Shown: positions 1-9,930, counted from the first letter of the stretch. The stretch is DNA of 36,505 nt from an uncultured Hyphomicrobiales bacterium (GCA_903900975.1 CAIUPE010000041.1:1-36505); one strand, 5' to 3'. A program made the numbers and translations. Notes: generated by a model not told the origin, from the sequence alone.

Positions 1-13
1 GCTCTCGGATGAA

Positions 14-62
14 GGTTTTTTCATGAAGCAGAAAATGACACGTTTTCTGAACCATGAAAACC
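14..62. other. Imperfect nested hairpin upstream of ppiC
   Basis: The arms fold as GGTTTT (14-19) with AAAACC (57-62), CATG (22-25) with CATG (53-56), and an inner CAGAAAA/TTTTCTG stem around a seven-base loop. It lies about 100 bp before the ppiC start. It could end transcription from a gene left of the window or form part of the ppiC leader; the sequence does not decide. The rest of 63-158 is AT-rich and holds nothing else I recognise. Confidence 0.4.
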
Positions 63-158
63 GAGAAAAACAATTGATTTTGCTCAGAAAAAATCACATG
101 ATCAGTTCAAATCTACCCACTAAAATCCGCGAAGAGCCTAAAATTAAAAGGATCATCA

Positions 159-1010
159 ATGTCATTCTATCGCTTTTTGTTGCGTTTAGCCGTCTTGTTC
201 GTCGCGCTTGCCGGTCTGAGCACGCTTTCGACCTCTTATGCGGCAAACACGCCCGACCACGTGGTTGCCAAAGTCGACGGCACCGACATCACAGAAGCGG
301 ATATCACTTTGGCGCTCGCCGATCTGGGTGATTCGATCCAGCAGATCCCAGAAGCGCAACGCCGTGACTACGTGATCACTTATTTGGCCGATATCCGCTT
401 GGGTGCAAAAGCCGCCCGTGATGCCAAACTCGCTGACGATGCCGAGTTCAAGCGCCGGATCGCCTATCAGACCGATCGGATGCTGTTTGAAGATTATAAT
501 GCCGCTCAAGCCAAAAAAGCCGTCACAGACGAAACCATGCGCGCGCTCTACACTGATACGGTCAAAAACCTGAAGCCAGAAACCGAAATTCGTGCCAGCC
601 ATATTCTGGTTGAGACCGAAGATCAGGCCAAAGACATCGAAAAGCGCCTGAAAGCAGGTGAAGATTTCGCCAAGCTCGCTACCGAGCTTTCAAAGGATCC
701 GGGCTCGGGTAAGCAGGGCGGCGATCTTGGCTTTTTCACCAAAGACCGCATGGTGCCCGAATTCTCGGCAGCTGCATTCGCTCTGACCATTGGCCAAGTT
801 TCGGAGCCTGTGAAAAGCCAATTCGGCTATCATGTCATCAAGCTGACGGAAAAGCGTGAAAAGCCGGTTCCAACCTTTGACGAGGTCAAAGACCAGATCG
901 AGCAGTTCATGTTCCGTCGTTCTCAGCAGGAAACCATTCAGAATCTGAGGACAGCTGCAAAAATCGAGCGTCTTGATCCGCCAGCGGCTCCGGCTCCTGC
1001 AGCCCAATAA
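159..1010 (+). CDS. Periplasmic parvulin-type peptidyl-prolyl cis-trans isomerase
   Basis: 283 aa. It is predicted to catalyse prolyl cis/trans isomerisation and to help fold exported or outer-membrane proteins. Residues 1-28 look like a Sec signal peptide (hydrophobic core, cleavage near SYA|AN). A SurA-like N-terminal helical region follows, then one PpiC/rotamase domain at about 140-235 with the typical ASHILV, GGDLGFF and FGYHVIKL segments, and a short Ala/Pro-rich tail. The ATG is preceded by AAGGA at good spacing. argJ follows after 36 bp, an order I recognise from Hyphomicrobiales. The fold family is clear; the client proteins are not known. Confidence 0.93.
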   Translation: MSFYRFLLRLAVLFVALAGLSTLSTSYAANTPDHVVAKVDGTDITEADITLALADLGDSIQQIPEAQRRDYVITYLADIRLGAKAARDAKLADDAEFKRRIAYQTDRMLFEDYNAAQAKKAVTDETMRALYTDTVKNLKPETEIRASHILVETEDQAKDIEKRLKAGEDFAKLATELSKDPGSGKQGGDLGFFTKDRMVPEFSAAAFALTIGQVSEPVKSQFGYHVIKLTEKREKPVPTFDEVKDQIEQFMFRRSQQETIQNLRTAAKIERLDPPAAPAPAAQ

Positions 1011-1046
1011 CGTCTGACATCCACGCCCCAACTTGCGAGCCCAACC

Positions 1047-2288
1047 ATGTCAACAGCTATCTCGCCGCTTGCCCCGACCACCTATCCGGAGCTTCCGAAG
1101 ATCGAGGGAGTGACGTTTGCCACCACCTCGGCTGGCATTAAGTACAAAGACCGCACCGATGTGCTGCTGGTCGGGTTGGCGAAGGGAACGCAAGCGGCGG
1201 GCGTGTTTACCCGCTCAAAATGCCCCTCGGCACCGGTGGACTGGTGCCGGGATGTGCTCAAATCCGGCAAAGCGCGTGGCTTGGTGGTTAATTCCGGCAA
1301 TGCTAACGCCTTTACCGGCAAAGCAGGCAAAGAAACGGTCAAAAAGACCGCTGCCATCGCAGCCGAAGCGCTTGGCTGCAAGCCGCGCGAGATCGTGCTG
1401 GCCTCAACCGGCGTGATTGGCGAGCCACTCGATGCGGCAAAATTCGACGGCCCGCTACAAAAAGCCGCCAAAAAGCTAAAGCCCACCCCTTGGATCGAAA
1501 CCGCCAAGGCGATTATGACCACCGATACCTATCCGAAGGTTGCAACCGTTACCGCCGATTTGGATGGCGTTACCGTTACCATCAATGGCATCGCCAAAGG
1601 TGCCGGCATGATCGCACCCGATATGGCGACCATGCTCTCCTTCGTCTTCACCGACGCCCCGATTGAGCATGCAGCGCTGCAATCGCTGCTGTCCAAAGGC
1701 ACGGCGACCTCGTTTAACGCCATCACGGTCGATAGCGATACCTCGACGTCGGATACGCTCATCCTCTTTGCGACCGGTGCGGCCGAGAAGCGCGGCGCAC
1801 CGCGCATCGAGAAGGCCTCGGACAAGCGTCTGGCCGGTTTCCGTGCAGCGCTCGATGTGCTGCTCACCAATTTAGCCCATCAGGTTGTTAAAGACGGCGA
1901 AGGCGCGCGGCATTTTGTGTCGATCACCGTTAAGAGCGCCAAAAGCGCGACGTCTGCCAAGAAAATTGCGAAATCAGTCGCTGATTCTCCGCTTCTCAAA
2001 ACCGCCATTGCGGGTGAAGACGCCAATTGGGGCCGCATCGTTGCGGCCGTCGGCAAAGCGGGCGAACCCGCTGATCGGGACAAGCTCTCGATTTCCTTCG
2101 GCGGCATCCGCGTCGCCCACAAAGGCGCGCGCGACCCGTCTTATGACGAGGCGAAGGTCTCAGCCCTGATGAAAAATCAGGCAATCGACATCGGGATCGA
2201 TATTGGCCTTGGAAAAGGCGAGTTCACGGTCTGGACCTGTGATCTCACGAAAGAGTATGTCGAAATCAACGGCGACTACAGAAGCTGA
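1047..2288 (+). CDS. argJ: Bifunctional glutamate N-acetyltransferase / amino-acid acetyltransferase
   Basis: 413 aa, normal family length. ArgJ moves the acetyl group from N-acetylornithine to glutamate and, in bifunctional forms, also acetylates glutamate with acetyl-CoA, closing the cyclic arginine pathway in the cytoplasm. The precursor cleaves itself before a conserved Thr into alpha and beta chains; that Thr is visible at residue 195 in [18 protein letters not shown] and the C-terminal half (GEDANWGRI) also match the family. Whether this copy has both activities cannot be read from sequence. It is followed by purS after 38 bp. argH, the last enzyme of the pathway, lies at 6960 in a separate unit. 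Confidence 0.96.
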   Translation: MSTAISPLAPTTYPELPKIEGVTFATTSAGIKYKDRTDVLLVGLAKGTQAAGVFTRSKCPSAPVDWCRDVLKSGKARGLVVNSGNANAFTGKAGKETVKKTAAIAAEALGCKPREIVLASTGVIGEPLDAAKFDGPLQKAAKKLKPTPWIETAKAIMTTDTYPKVATVTADLDGVTVTINGIAKGAGMIAPDMATMLSFVFTDAPIEHAALQSLLSKGTATSFNAITVDSDTSTSDTLILFATGAAEKRGAPRIEKASDKRLAGFRAALDVLLTNLAHQVVKDGEGARHFVSITVKSAKSATSAKKIAKSVADSPLLKTAIAGEDANWGRIVAAVGKAGEPADRDKLSISFGGIRVAHKGARDPSYDEAKVSALMKNQAIDIGIDIGLGKGEFTVWTCDLTKEYVEINGDYRS

Positions 2289-2326
2289 GTCGCTCATCCT
2301 AGAAGCCTTTTATCAGTGAGTTTGCC

Positions 2327-2569
2327 ATGAAAGCGCGCGTCACCGTCACCCTTAAAAATGGTGTCCTCGATCCCCAAGGCAAGGCCATTGAAGGCGCGCT
2401 GAAATCCTTTGGTCTTGACGGCGTCGATAGCGTCCGCCAAGGCAAAGTGTTCGATATCGAACTCTCGCTAACCGATAAAGCCGAGGCTGAAGCATTGCTG
2501 AAGGCCGCCGCTGAAAAGCTTTTGGCCAACACGGTGGTTGAAAATTACCGCATCGAAATCCTCAGTTAA
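2327..2569 (+). CDS. purS: Phosphoribosylformylglycinamidine synthase subunit PurS
   Basis: 80 aa, standard length. PurS is the small structural subunit that bridges PurQ and the small type of PurL in the fourth step of de novo purine synthesis (FGAR to FGAM). The family pattern is seen: an N-terminal strand (ARVTVTLKNGVLDPQGKAIE), a middle VRQGKVFDIEL, and a C-terminal LANTVVENYRIEIL. purQ begins 12 bp after the stop and purL overlaps purQ, so the three subunits are almost certainly co-translated. Confidence 0.95.
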   Translation: MKARVTVTLKNGVLDPQGKAIEGALKSFGLDGVDSVRQGKVFDIELSLTDKAEAEALLKAAAEKLLANTVVENYRIEILS

Positions 2570-2581
2570 GGGATTGAGATC

Positions 2582-3277
2582 ATGAAATCAGCCGTTATCA
2601 CATTCCCCGGTTCCAACCGTGAAGGCGACGTTATCCGCGCCCTTCGCCGTGCCACCGGCCATGAACCCGTCTCCATCTGGCATCAGGATATGGATTTGCC
2701 GCAAGGCACCGATCTCGTTGTCCTGCCCGGCGGCTTCTCCTATGGCGATTATCTGCGCTGCGGCGCGATTGCTGCCCGTGCACCCGTGATGGATGCCGTC
2801 CGCACCCATGCTGCCAAAGGCGGGCTTGTGCTCGGCATTTGCAACGGCTTCCAGATTTTGGTCGAATCCGGCCTCCTTCCCGGCGTGTTGATGCGCAATG
2901 CGGGGCTGAAATTCATCTGCAAAATGCAGCATTTGAAGGTCGGTCGCACCGATACGCCTTTCACTTCGGCCTATTCGGAGGGCCAAATCATCAAGGTCGC
3001 GATTGCGCATGGCGAAGGCAATTATGTCGCCGATACCGATACCATCGCACGTCTAGAAGGCGAAAACCGCGTTGCTTTCCGCTATTGCACCGCTGAAGGC
3101 AACACCAAAGCCGGCAACCCGAACGGTTCGTTAAACGATATCGCCGGCATCTATTCGGAGCGCCTCAACGTGCTCGGCATGATGCCCCACCCCGAAAACC
3201 TGATCGAGACTCTCGTCGGCGGCATTGATGGCCGCGGTCTGTTTGAGAGTCTCTCCGCCTTCAGGCGTGCTGCATAA
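2582..3277 (+). CDS. purQ: Phosphoribosylformylglycinamidine synthase, glutaminase subunit PurQ
   Basis: 231 aa. Class I glutamine amidotransferase subunit that releases ammonia from glutamine for PurL. The catalytic triad is visible: nucleophile Cys87 in GICNGFQ, and His203/Glu205 in MPHPEN. The oxyanion-type loop [12 protein letters not shown] at 48-59 is intact. The TAA stop shares one base with the purL ATG (TAATG), so translational coupling is likely. Length and motifs are normal for the separate-subunit form found in most bacteria outside the gammaproteobacteria. Confidence 0.97.
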   Translation: MKSAVITFPGSNREGDVIRALRRATGHEPVSIWHQDMDLPQGTDLVVLPGGFSYGDYLRCGAIAARAPVMDAVRTHAAKGGLVLGICNGFQILVESGLLPGVLMRNAGLKFICKMQHLKVGRTDTPFTSAYSEGQIIKVAIAHGEGNYVADTDTIARLEGENRVAFRYCTAEGNTKAGNPNGSLNDIAGIYSERLNVLGMMPHPENLIETLVGGIDGRGLFESLSAFRRAA

Positions 3278-5505
3278 TGAAAAATACCCCTGCCATTACC
3301 CCCGAACTGATCGCTCAGCACGGCCTGAAGCCCGACGAATATCAGCGGATCCTTACCCTGATTGGTCGCGAGCCAACGCTCACGGAACTCGGTATTTTCT
3401 CGGCGATGTGGAACGAGCATTGCTCGTATAAATCCTCCCGCCTGCATCTGCGCGGCCTACCCACCAAAGCGCCTTGGGTTATCCAAGGCCCGGGTGAAAA
3501 TGCCGGCGTCATTGATATTGGCGATGGCTTGGCCTGCGTCTTCAAAATGGAGAGCCACAACCACCCGTCCTATATCGAGCCGTATCAGGGCGCGACCACG
3601 GGTGTGGGCGGCATTTTGCGCGATGTGTTCACCATGGGCGCACGCCCGATTGCGACGCTGAACGCGCTGCGCTTCGGCTCGCCTGACCACCCTAAAACCC
3701 GCCACCTCGTGTCTGGCGTCGTGGCTGGCATTGGCGGGTATGGGAATTCCTTCGGCGTGCCGACGGTTGGCGGCCAGATGGGCTTTCATTCACGCTATGA
3801 CGGCAATATTCTCGTCAACGCGATGGCGGTGGGTATCGCCAAATCTGACGAGATTTTTTACGCCAAAGCCACCGGCGTTGGTAACCCGATCGTCTATCTC
3901 GGCTCGAAAACCGGCCGCGACGGCATCCATGGCGCGACCATGGCCTCTGCCGCCTTTGATGATTCAGCCGACGAGAAGCGCCCGACCGTGCAGGTGGGTG
4001 ACCCCTTCGCCGAAAAGCTCCTGCTGGAAGCCTGCTTGGAGCTGATGAAAACCGGCTCCGTCATTGCCATTCAAGACATGGGCGCGGCGGGTCTTACCTC
4101 GTCAGCGGTTGAGATGGGTGCCAAGGGCGATCTCGGCATCGAGCTTGATCTCGACAAAATCCCGTGCCGCGAAGAAGGCATGACGGCCTATGAGATGATG
4201 TTATCCGAGAGCCAAGAGCGCATGCTCATGGTGCTCGACCCTGCGAAGGAAAAGCAGGCCGAAGCCATTTTCATTAAATGGGGTCTCGATTTCGCCATTG
4301 TCGGCAAAACAACCGACACGTTGCGCTTTGTGGTCAAACACAAAGGCGAGGTGATGGCCGATCTCCCGATTAAGGAATTGGGCGATGAAGCCCCGCTCTA
4401 TGATCGCCCCTATGTCGAGACGCCGAAGCGTCCGGTGCTCGATGCGGCGAAAATTCCTTCACCTGTTTCCAACCGCGAGGCCCTACTCAAATTGATCGGC
4501 TCGCCGGATTTGGCGTCTAAGCGCTGGGTTTGGGAGCAATATGACCATCTGATTTTGGGCAACACCGTGCAGCAACCCGGTGGCGATGCCGCCGTGGTTC
4601 GCGTTGGCGAAGGCCCGCGCGGCTTGGCGCTGACCTCCGATGTTACTCCGCGCTATTGCGATGCGGATCCCTTTGAGGGTGGCAAGCAGGCGGTGGCAGA
4701 AGCCTATCGCAACATCATTGCGGTCGGCGGCACGCCCAAGGCGATCACCGATAATTTGAACTTTGGCAATCCTGAGCGGCCAGAATATATGGGCCAACTT
4801 GTGTATTGCATCCGGGGTATTGGGGCGGCATGCGCTGGGCTCGATTTCCCCGTCGTCTCGGGCAATGTCTCGCTCTATAATGAGACGAATGGTCTCGGCA
4901 TTCTGCCCACCCCAACCATTGGCGGCGTAGGCGTAGTCGATGACGTGACCAAATCCATGTCGCTTGCGTTTAAAGCCGAGAACGAAGCCATTATTCTCAT
5001 CGGCGAAACCACCGGCTGGCTCGGCTCCTCAAGCTGGCTGGCCGAAATCGCCGGACGCGAAGAAGGCGCGCCTCCGCCCGTTGATCTCGTGGTGGAAAAG
5101 CTGATCGGTGAGCTGGTTCATGGCTTAATCAAGGATGGCTTGGTTACCGCTGTCCATGATTTATCCGATGGCGGATTAGCCGTTGGCTTGGCCGAAATGG
5201 CGATGGCAGGCGGTATAGGTGCTACCATTGCAGCCATGCCGTTCGGGCTTCCGGCCCATGCCGAACTCTTCGGCGAGGATCAAGCGCGTTATGTGGCAAC
5301 CGTTGGCAGCAAAGACGCGCTCGATGAAATTTCGCGTCGCGTATCGGCGATTACTGCCACCGGCGAAGCGCTTGTTCTGATGACGGTGCTCGGCAAGACA
5401 GGCGGGAAGACGTTGACGCTTCCGGGTGAAAGCCCCATATCCTTGGACGAGCTTGAACAAGCGCATGAAAACTGGCTGCCCGCCTATATGGCCGGCGAAC
5501 TCTGA
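3277..5505 (+). CDS. purL: Phosphoribosylformylglycinamidine synthase subunit PurL (small type)
   Basis: 742 aa, matching the small PurL that needs PurS and PurQ, not the ~1300 aa fused enzyme. It uses ATP and ammonia from PurQ to convert FGAR to FGAM. AIRS/PurM-like ATP-binding signatures are seen in both halves: [11 protein letters not shown] near residue 46, [17 protein letters not shown] near 90, and VHDLSDGGL in the second half. It starts inside the purQ stop codon, and bolA starts 15 bp after its stop, so purSQL and bolA probably share a transcript. Confidence 0.97.
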   Translation: MKNTPAITPELIAQHGLKPDEYQRILTLIGREPTLTELGIFSAMWNEHCSYKSSRLHLRGLPTKAPWVIQGPGENAGVIDIGDGLACVFKMESHNHPSYIEPYQGATTGVGGILRDVFTMGARPIATLNALRFGSPDHPKTRHLVSGVVAGIGGYGNSFGVPTVGGQMGFHSRYDGNILVNAMAVGIAKSDEIFYAKATGVGNPIVYLGSKTGRDGIHGATMASAAFDDSADEKRPTVQVGDPFAEKLLLEACLELMKTGSVIAIQDMGAAGLTSSAVEMGAKGDLGIELDLDKIPCREEGMTAYEMMLSESQERMLMVLDPAKEKQAEAIFIKWGLDFAIVGKTTDTLRFVVKHKGEVMADLPIKELGDEAPLYDRPYVETPKRPVLDAAKIPSPVSNREALLKLIGSPDLASKRWVWEQYDHLILGNTVQQPGGDAAVVRVGEGPRGLALTSDVTPRYCDADPFEGGKQAVAEAYRNIIAVGGTPKAITDNLNFGNPERPEYMGQLVYCIRGIGAACAGLDFPVVSGNVSLYNETNGLGILPTPTIGGVGVVDDVTKSMSLAFKAENEAIILIGETTGWLGSSSWLAEIAGREEGAPPPVDLVVEKLIGELVHGLIKDGLVTAVHDLSDGGLAVGLAEMAMAGGIGATIAAMPFGLPAHAELFGEDQARYVATVGSKDALDEISRRVSAITATGEALVLMTVLGKTGGKTLTLPGESPISLDELEQAHENWLPAYMAGEL

Positions 5506-5520
5506 CAGGAATGCATCACG

Positions 5521-5760
5521 ATGGCGATGAAAGCCGCTGATATCGAGACCATGATCAAAACGGCGTTTCCGGACGCCGTGATCGAGATCAAGGATTTGGC
5601 CGGCGACGGCGACCATTACGCCGCTACCGTTGTATCCGAAGCCTTCCGAGGCAGAACCCGCGTGGCCCAACACCAGATGGTCTATGCGGCGCTTCAGGGC
5701 AATATGGGCGGCGTTCTGCATGCTTTGGCGCTAACCACCTCCGCGCCAGCGATCTCATAA
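5521..5760 (+). CDS. bolA: BolA family protein
   Basis: 79 aa. BolA proteins bind monothiol CGFS glutaredoxins through a shared [2Fe-2S] cluster and act in iron-sulfur trafficking or iron sensing. The small class II KH-like fold is seen in DGDHYAATVVSEAF and RVAQHQMVYAAL; His51 in the latter matches the usual conserved cluster-ligand histidine. The CGFS glutaredoxin gene follows after 34 bp, which strongly supports a functional pair. The start has another in-frame ATG two codons later (MAMK); the first is used here. Confidence 0.93.
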   Translation: MAMKAADIETMIKTAFPDAVIEIKDLAGDGDHYAATVVSEAFRGRTRVAQHQMVYAALQGNMGGVLHALALTTSAPAIS

Positions 5761-5794
5761 CTTACAATACTTCAACTCGACGAGGATAGTTCCG

Positions 5795-6133
5795 ATGAGC
5801 GCTCAAGACACGATCAAATCCGAAATCACTTCCAACGACGTCGTCCTGTTCATGAAGGGCACACATGAATTCCCGATGTGCGGCTTCTCCGGCCAAGTCG
5901 TGCAAATCCTCGACTATGTCGGCGTAAAATTCAAAGGCATCAATGTGCTCGACGACGCCGATTTGCGTCAGGGTATCAAGGATTACGCCAACTGGCCGAC
6001 CATTCCGCAGCTTTACGTGAAGGGCGAATTCATCGGCGGTTGCGACATTGTGCGCGAAATGTTCCAGTCGGGCGAACTCGTCACCCATTTGAACGAGCAC
6101 GGCATTGCGGCAACGATGCCTGCCAAGGCTTAA
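5795..6133 (+). CDS. grxD: Monothiol CGFS glutaredoxin (Grx4 type)
   Basis: 112 aa, single-domain class II glutaredoxin. The active site CGFS is at residues 29-32, followed by family segments WPTIPQLYV and GGCDIV that bind glutathione and hold a bridging [2Fe-2S] cluster in the dimer or in a BolA heterodimer. It acts in cytosolic Fe-S cluster transfer rather than as a dithiol reductase. It is the last gene of the run that begins at purS; an intergenic palindrome follows within 10 bp of the stop and separates it from convergent tlpA. Confidence 0.96.
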   Translation: MSAQDTIKSEITSNDVVLFMKGTHEFPMCGFSGQVVQILDYVGVKFKGINVLDDADLRQGIKDYANWPTIPQLYVKGEFIGGCDIVREMFQSGELVTHLNEHGIAATMPAKA

Positions 6134-6139
6134 AGCATC

Positions 6140-6258
6140 CCCTCATCCTGAGCCGGACCGAAGGTCCGAGTCGAAGGACGGCTGCCGTGCTGCGACTCGC
6201 GCTTTCAGCGCGGCTCAGCATGAGGGTAAAATGCGCCTTGGGCGTGGCTCATGATGAG
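6140..6258. repeat. Intergenic palindromic (REP-like) repeat
   Basis: CCCTCATCCTGAGCC (6140-6154) and GGCTCAGCATGAGGG (6212-6226) are inverted arms with one mismatch. A small GGACC/GGTCC stem follows the left arm, and a degraded third copy of the arm (GGCTCATGATGAGG) ends at 6258. It sits between the convergent genes grxD and tlpA. Sequences of this kind are widespread intergenic repeats in alphaproteobacterial genomes. It may help end transcription from both sides. Confidence 0.8.
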
Positions 6259-6274
6259 GTTGTAAGAGAGCCTC

Positions 6275-6928
6275 TCATTTCCCCATCGCCGCCCTAATCA
6301 GCGCCACCGCCTCGCCCCCAGACCACTCCGCAGGCCCCGACATTTCCGCCAACAAACAGCCCTTTCCATCCACCAGAAGCGTCGTAGGCAAACCCGTCAA
6401 AAGCGCCTCTTTCCGCAATTTCTGAAACGCATTGCCCGGTTGATCGGTGTAGAGCGGCAAAGCGGAAATCTGGTTCTCCTTCAGCCAAACCGGCACCTTC
6501 TCCACATTGCGCGTGTCCATATTGAGCGCGACCACGGCGAAATCCTCCCCGCCGAGCTCGGTTTGGAGCCGATCCAGCGCCGGCATTTCGGTGCGGCACG
6601 GCACGCACCAGGTCGCCCAAAGGTTAAACAACACGGTGCGACCTTTGAAATCAGCCAGAGTCATCGGCCCCTTTGGGCCTTCAAACGCCAGCTCCGGCAT
6701 CGGGCGTGGCGTCTTAAGCGGCTTTAATCCAGCCACCTCGCCCTTGGCCAAGGGCACCAATGCCGCAGATTTTTGCACGGAATCGCGACATTCCCCTGCC
6801 GCCTGATTGCCCGCGCCCCCTGCTTTCCCGTATAGGACGAAGGCAAGCATCGCTATTCCCAGCACAGCCAGCGCAGCTAAAGCCGCGAGGGATCGTTTGG
6901 AGAGGAAGGAGCGAGCAGGCATCGGCAT
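6275..6928 (-). CDS. tlpA: Membrane-anchored TlpA-like thiol:disulfide oxidoreductase
   Basis: 217 aa from the ATG at 6928; an upstream TTG would overlap argH and is less likely. A single N-terminal transmembrane segment (about 12-33) anchors a periplasmic thioredoxin domain. The redox motif WCVPC has cysteines at 108 and 111, in the TlpA/ResA context FNLWATWC, and a cis-Pro is seen in GLPTTLLV. TlpA proteins reduce periplasmic cysteines, for example in cytochrome c or oxidase copper-site assembly; the client here is inferred only. It is divergent from argH with 31 bp between starts, an arrangement I recognise from related genomes. Confidence 0.93.
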   Translation of the reverse strand: MPMPARSFLSKRSLAALAALAVLGIAMLAFVLYGKAGGAGNQAAGECRDSVQKSAALVPLAKGEVAGLKPLKTPRPMPELAFEGPKGPMTLADFKGRTVLFNLWATWCVPCRTEMPALDRLQTELGGEDFAVVALNMDTRNVEKVPVWLKENQISALPLYTDQPGNAFQKLRKEALLTGLPTTLLVDGKGCLLAEMSGPAEWSGGEAVALIRAAMGK

Positions 6929-6959
6929 GATCCGTTGAATGAAAGAAAGAGCGAAGACG

Positions 6960-8351
6960 ATGAGCAATCAGATGTGGGGTGGTCGGTTCTTATCAGGTCC
7001 TGACGCGATCATGGAAGATATCAACGCCTCGATTGAGTTCGACAAGGCCTTGTGGCGACAAGATATCGCAGGTTCGCGCGCCCATGTCGCTATGCTCGCC
7101 AAACAGGGCATTGTCGAGGCCGCCGACGCCGCAGCCATCTCCAAGGGGCTTGATGCGGTAGAAGCCGAGATTGCGTCCGGTAGCTTCACCTTTTCCCGCG
7201 CGCTCGAAGACATTCACATGAATGTCGAATCGCGCCTCGCCGAAATCACTGGCCCTGCCGCAGGTCGTCTTCACACCGCGCGTTCACGCAATGATCAGGT
7301 CGCCACCGATATGCGGCTTTGGGTGCGCGATACGCTCGATGCGCTTGATGCGCAAATGGCCGATCTGCAATCGGCTCTCGCCGATAAGGCGCTCGAATTT
7401 GCGGGTGCCGTCATGCCCGGCTTCACGCATTTGCAATCCGCCCAGCCCGTCACCTTCGGCCATCATCTCATGGCCTATGTTGAAATGCTGGGTCGCGACC
7501 GTGGCCGCATCAAAGATGCCCGCAAGCGCATGAACGAAAACCCGCTCGGTGCCGCAGCGCTTGCCGGAACCTCCTTCCCAATTGATCGGCACATGACGGC
7601 AAGCCTTCTAGGCTTTGATCGCCCCACCGCCAATTCGCTCGATAGCGTCTCGGATCGCGATTTCGCGTTGGAAGCCCTTTCCGCTGCTTCCATCTGCGCG
7701 ATGCACCTCTCCCGTTTTGCGGAGGAAATCGTCATCTGGACAACCCCGCAATTCGGCCTCGTGGCGCTATCGGATAAATTCACCACCGGCTCATCGATCA
7801 TGCCGCAAAAACGCAATCCCGATGCGGCCGAATTGGTGCGCGCCAAATCGGGCCGCATCATAGGCTCCTTAACAGCACTGCTCATCGTCATGAAGGGCCT
7901 GCCGCTGACTTACGCCAAAGACATGCAGGAAGACAAAGAAGGCACGTTTGACGCCTTGCATTCGCTCTCGCTCTGTCTCGCCGCCATGTCCGGCATGGTG
8001 CGCGATATGACACCCGACACCAAAGCGATGAAAAAGGCCGCGGGTTCCGGCTATGCCACCGCCACAGATCTCGCCGATTGGCTCGTGCGCACGCTCAAAA
8101 TGCCCTTCCGCAACGCGCATCATGTGACGGGCCGCATTGTAGGTCTAGCCTCTGACAAAAAGATCGGCCTCGAAAAACTGACGCTCGAAGAGATGCAGTC
8201 GGTTGAGCCGAAGATCACCGCCGATGTGTTCGCCGTGCTGGGTGTCGATAAATCGGTCAAAAGCCGGACAAGCTTTGGCGGCACCGCCCCTTCCAATGTT
8301 CGCCGCGAGGCCAAACGCTGGATCGCCAAACTGGCGCGCGAGAAGCGCTGA
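6960..8351 (+). CDS. argH: Argininosuccinate lyase
   Basis: 463 aa from the ATG at 6960, where the family's usual N-terminus (SNQMWGGRF) begins; a longer frame adds seven residues that do not match. It splits argininosuccinate into arginine and fumarate, the final step of arginine synthesis. The fumarase/aspartase superfamily signature [11 protein letters not shown] is intact, as are [13 protein letters not shown] and the catalytic-loop histidine region [16 protein letters not shown]. It is followed by the small lipoprotein gene and lysA on the same strand. Confidence 0.97.
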   Translation: MSNQMWGGRFLSGPDAIMEDINASIEFDKALWRQDIAGSRAHVAMLAKQGIVEAADAAAISKGLDAVEAEIASGSFTFSRALEDIHMNVESRLAEITGPAAGRLHTARSRNDQVATDMRLWVRDTLDALDAQMADLQSALADKALEFAGAVMPGFTHLQSAQPVTFGHHLMAYVEMLGRDRGRIKDARKRMNENPLGAAALAGTSFPIDRHMTASLLGFDRPTANSLDSVSDRDFALEALSAASICAMHLSRFAEEIVIWTTPQFGLVALSDKFTTGSSIMPQKRNPDAAELVRAKSGRIIGSLTALLIVMKGLPLTYAKDMQEDKEGTFDALHSLSLCLAAMSGMVRDMTPDTKAMKKAAGSGYATATDLADWLVRTLKMPFRNAHHVTGRIVGLASDKKIGLEKLTLEEMQSVEPKITADVFAVLGVDKSVKSRTSFGGTAPSNVRREAKRWIAKLAREKR

Positions 8352-8414
8352 TCTTCGCCTTTCGCACCACGCCAAATTAAGGCTATGATGCCGGTATCGT
8401 TTGGAGATTAACCT

Positions 8415-8645
8415 TTGCGCCTCGCTTGCTTGAAAACTCCCGCTCTGGCCTTGATGCTGGCGCTCGCTTTGGCGGGGTGTGGCCGTAAAGGTCCCCTTGA
8501 GGCGCCATCTGCAGCTGTGCCTTCAACGGATGCCCCAGCCCCGACAGAAAGCCCAAGTTTGACGCCGATCCCCAAACAACCGGCGCCCGCAAGCCCGAAG
8601 CAGGAAGTGCCTAAAAAGCCCTTCTTCCTCGATTTTATTCTCTGA
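8415..8645 (+). CDS. lptM: Small LptM-like lipoprotein
   Basis: 76 aa with a TTG start preceded by GGAG at good spacing. The N-terminal signal ends in the lipobox LAGC, with lipidated Cys22, followed directly by GRKGPLE, which is characteristic of the LptM (formerly YifL) family. In E. coli LptM assists maturation of the LptDE lipopolysaccharide translocon; that role is inferred here from family only. The rest is Pro/Ala-rich and probably disordered. Its place just before lysA is the usual one. Confidence 0.85.
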   Translation: MRLACLKTPALALMLALALAGCGRKGPLEAPSAAVPSTDAPAPTESPSLTPIPKQPAPASPKQEVPKKPFFLDFIL

Positions 8646-8664
8646 CGCTTAAAGAGCCTGATCC

Positions 8665-9930
8665 ATGTCGTCTTTTTCTTATCATAACGGCATTTTTCAT
8701 GCCGAAGCGGTTGATCTACGGGCGATTGCCGCATCGGTGGATACGCCGTTTTATTGCTATTCTACCGCGGAGTTGGAAAAGAATTACCGCGTCTTTGCCG
8801 GTGCTTTTGCCGATGTAGACGCGCTGGTCTGCTATGCGATGAAAGCCAATTCCAATCAGGCCGTGCTCAAAACCTTCGCCAAGCTCGGCGCGGGTATGGA
8901 TGTCGTCTCAGAAGGCGAGCTTCGCCGCGCGCGCGCCGCTGGCGTTGCAGGATCAAACATCACCTTTTCCGGCGTTGGCAAAACCGACCGCGAAATCGCC
9001 TATGCGCTCGATGAGCATATCCATTGCTTCAATGTCGAATCTGAGCCGGAGCTGCACCGCATCTCGGCCTTGGCTACAGCCAAAGGCCTGACCGCCAAAA
9101 TCGCGCTTCGTGTTAATCCCGATGTCGATGCCAAGACGCATGCGAAAATCTCGACCGGCAAAAGCGAGAACAAGTTTGGCGTGCCTATTTCGCGCGCCCG
9201 CGAGGTCTATCGCGAAGCCGCCAACCTTCCCGGCATTTCGGTTTCGGGCGTTGATATGCATATCGGCAGTCAAATCACCGATTTGCAGCCGTTCGACGAT
9301 GCCTTTGCGCTGCTTGCCGATTTTGTCAGCCAGTTGCGGGCCGACGGCCATGTGATCGATCATCTCGATCTCGGCGGCGGGCTTGGCGTGCAATATCGCC
9401 CCGATAACTCCCCGCCGCCGCACCCTGATTTATATGCCGCTGTGATCAAAAAGCGCCTCGGCCATTTGGGCGCCAAACTCGTGCTGGAGCCCGGCCGTTT
9501 GCTCGTCGCCAATGCCGGAATTCTCGTCACCAAAATCGTCTATATGAAGTCCGGCGAGGGCAAGAGCTTTGTTATCGTTGACGCCGCCATGAATGATCTC
9601 ATTCGCCCCACGCTCTATGAGGCCTTCCACGACATCAAGCCGATCAACGAGCCTTCCGCCAACCACTCGCGGATGGTGGCCGATGTGGTGGGCCCCGTAT
9701 GTGAATCAGGCGATTATCTAGCGCTAGGCCGCGATTTACCGGTCCAGCAGGCGGGCGATCTTTTGGCCGTGCTCTCCGCGGGTGCCTATGGGGCGGTGCA
9801 AGCGGGCACCTATAATACGCGGCCTTTGATCCCTGAAGTGTTGGTGAAAGGCCACGACTTCTCGGTCATCCGCGCACGGCAAAGCTATGAGGAACTGATT
9901 GGACTCGATCATCTCCCCGACTGGCTGTAG
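8665..9930 (+). CDS. lysA: Diaminopimelate decarboxylase
   Basis: 421 aa. PLP enzyme that decarboxylates meso-diaminopimelate to L-lysine. It has the alanine-racemase-like barrel with the PLP lysine in CYAMKANSN, then GAGMDVVSEGEL, the HIGSQI loop, the phosphate-binding GGGLGVQY, and the C-terminal catalytic cysteine in GPVCESGDYLA. It starts 19 bp after the lipoprotein stop, and the next gene begins within about 11 bp of its own stop, so these genes probably form one unit. Confidence 0.97.
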   Translation: MSSFSYHNGIFHAEAVDLRAIAASVDTPFYCYSTAELEKNYRVFAGAFADVDALVCYAMKANSNQAVLKTFAKLGAGMDVVSEGELRRARAAGVAGSNITFSGVGKTDREIAYALDEHIHCFNVESEPELHRISALATAKGLTAKIALRVNPDVDAKTHAKISTGKSENKFGVPISRAREVYREAANLPGISVSGVDMHIGSQITDLQPFDDAFALLADFVSQLRADGHVIDHLDLGGGLGVQYRPDNSPPPHPDLYAAVIKKRLGHLGAKLVLEPGRLLVANAGILVTKIVYMKSGEGKSFVIVDAAMNDLIRPTLYEAFHDIKPINEPSANHSRMVADVVGPVCESGDYLALGRDLPVQQAGDLLAVLSAGAYGAVQAGTYNTRPLIPEVLVKGHDFSVIRARQSYEELIGLDHLPDWL

